A DNA stretch of 5,942 nucleotides from NCBI GenBank assembly GCA_004557195.1, contig SFER01000143.1, forward strand, positions 1 through 5,942, read 5' to 3'. The notes beneath the pieces are model-generated. The model was given only the letters and a program-made list of their open reading frames with translations, was not told the DNA's origin and did not search any database. Position numbers and translations under genes: made by a program. Shown here one piece after another: positions 5,262 through 5,942 of the stretch. Source of the stretch: Bacteroidales bacterium. Its GTDB lineage: Bacteria > Bacteroidota > Bacteroidia > Bacteroidales > Muribaculaceae. Each line of letters starts with the position of its first letter. Positions within the stretch are counted from its first letter, which is position 1.

Positions 5262-5942
5262 ATGATAAGAGAAGTAAAATTTGAAAGTCAAGATCGTCGC
5301 ATCAAGCAAGTGCTTGCTGCATTGAACGAAAATGGTATCAAAGATATCGAAGAGGCAAATGCAATTTGCGAAGCTGCAGGCATCGACCCCTATAAGACTT
5401 GTGAAGAAACTCAACCTATCTGCTTCGAGAATGCTAAGTGGGCTTATGTTGTAGGTTGCGCTATCGCATTGAAGAAAGGTTGCAAGAATGCAGCCGACGC
5501 TGCCGAGGCTATCGGTATCGGTCTTCAATCGTTCTGCATCCCCGGTTCTGTAGCCGATGATCGCAAAGCCGACAAGGTGCGCAAAGAGCCTTTGCGTGTA
5601 ATCCTCAACGGTCTTGGTAAAGATGCCGCTCAAATTATCTCACGTATCAATGGTTTCACCTATGTTCGCACCGAATTTGATTATTTCACCGGCGAACTTA
5701 AAGTGGTTTCAGAAACACCTTATAGCAATGGTCCTCGTGCAAAAGTGAAATGCTATGGTGCCGATGATGTTCGTGAAGGTGTTGCCATCATGTGGAAAGA
5801 AGGCGTAGATGTTTCTATCACAGGTAACTCTACCAACCCGACTCGTTTCCAACACCCGGTTGCAGGTACTTACAAGAAAGAACGCGTTCTTGCCGGTAAG
5901 CCTTATTTCTCCGTAGCATCAGGTGGTGGTACAGGCCGTACA
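5262..5942 (+). CDS. GGGtGRT-family protein, N-terminal 227 residues (3' end outside window)
   Basis: An open frame runs from ATG 5262 to the last base without a stop, giving 227 codons. The final seven visible residues are GGGTGRT (221-227), preceded by SVAS. This is the signature that names the GGGtGRT protein family, whose members are roughly 330 residues long, so about a third is missing here. Visible cysteines are C36, C47, C54, C66, C74, C92 and C164, a high number for a cytosolic protein and compatible with metal or cluster binding. The stretch ITGNSTNPTRFQHPVAGTYKKE (187-208) also looks highly ordered and conserved in style. No signal peptide or membrane segment is seen. The biochemical function of the family is not established to my knowledge. 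The start 5 nt after the NifU-like stop implies one operon and probably translational coupling. Confidence 0.92.
   Translation, partial: MIREVKFESQDRRIKQVLAALNENGIKDIEEANAICEAAGIDPYKTCEETQPICFENAKWAYVVGCAIALKKGCKNAADAAEAIGIGLQSFCIPGSVADDRKADKVRKEPLRVILNGLGKDAAQIISRINGFTYVRTEFDYFTGELKVVSETPYSNGPRAKVKCYGADDVREGVAIMWKEGVDVSITGNSTNPTRFQHPVAGTYKKERVLAGKPYFSVASGGGTGRT

Noticed and set aside
5205..5633. Minus-strand frame of 142 codons opposite the GGGtGRT gene
   Set aside because: It is antisense to the GGGtGRT coding region, which carries the family signature; no independent support.

Overview
The window looks like ordinary chromosome of a Bacteroidota member, most likely order Bacteroidales. The grounds are protein resemblance (a Bacteroides-type AraC regulator, a SWIM-SNF2 helicase of the kind common in this phylum, and a NifU-like/GGGtGRT gene pair), A/T-rich leaders without strong Shine-Dalgarno sequences, and promoter-like strings that fit the Bacteroides consensus (TTTG, about 20 nt, TAnnTTTG). 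Family-level assignment is not possible by eye.

Layout. Positions 1-138 hold the last 45 codons of an unrecognised plus-strand gene. An AraC-family regulator (155-1042) follows after 16 nt. Its early coding region contains a near-perfect 33-nt dyad. A GC-rich hairpin (1083-1112) separates it from a convergent 872-residue SNF2-type ATPase/helicase on the minus strand (1116-3734). That protein has an N-terminal SWIM zinc finger, a full set of SNF2 motifs, a very acidic linker built partly from an 18-bp tandem repeat, and a separate C-terminal segment. A 331-bp divergent intergenic region (3735-4065) carries a good promoter match for the helicase, a weaker one for the opposite gene, and a 10-bp perfect inverted repeat. 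A small basic protein of unknown function (4066-4374) is read away from it.

After 189 bp of AT-rich DNA with three evenly spaced dyads, the right end holds a two-gene unit: a NifU/IscU-like scaffold homologue (4564-5256) and, 5 nt later, a GGGtGRT-family protein (5262 to the window edge). The signature GGGTGRT is the last seven codons visible. The tight spacing implies co-expression, and the pair is probably a little-characterised Fe-S-related module. This is the part of the window closest to an undescribed system. No rRNA, tRNA, CRISPR array, insertion sequence or phage gene was seen.
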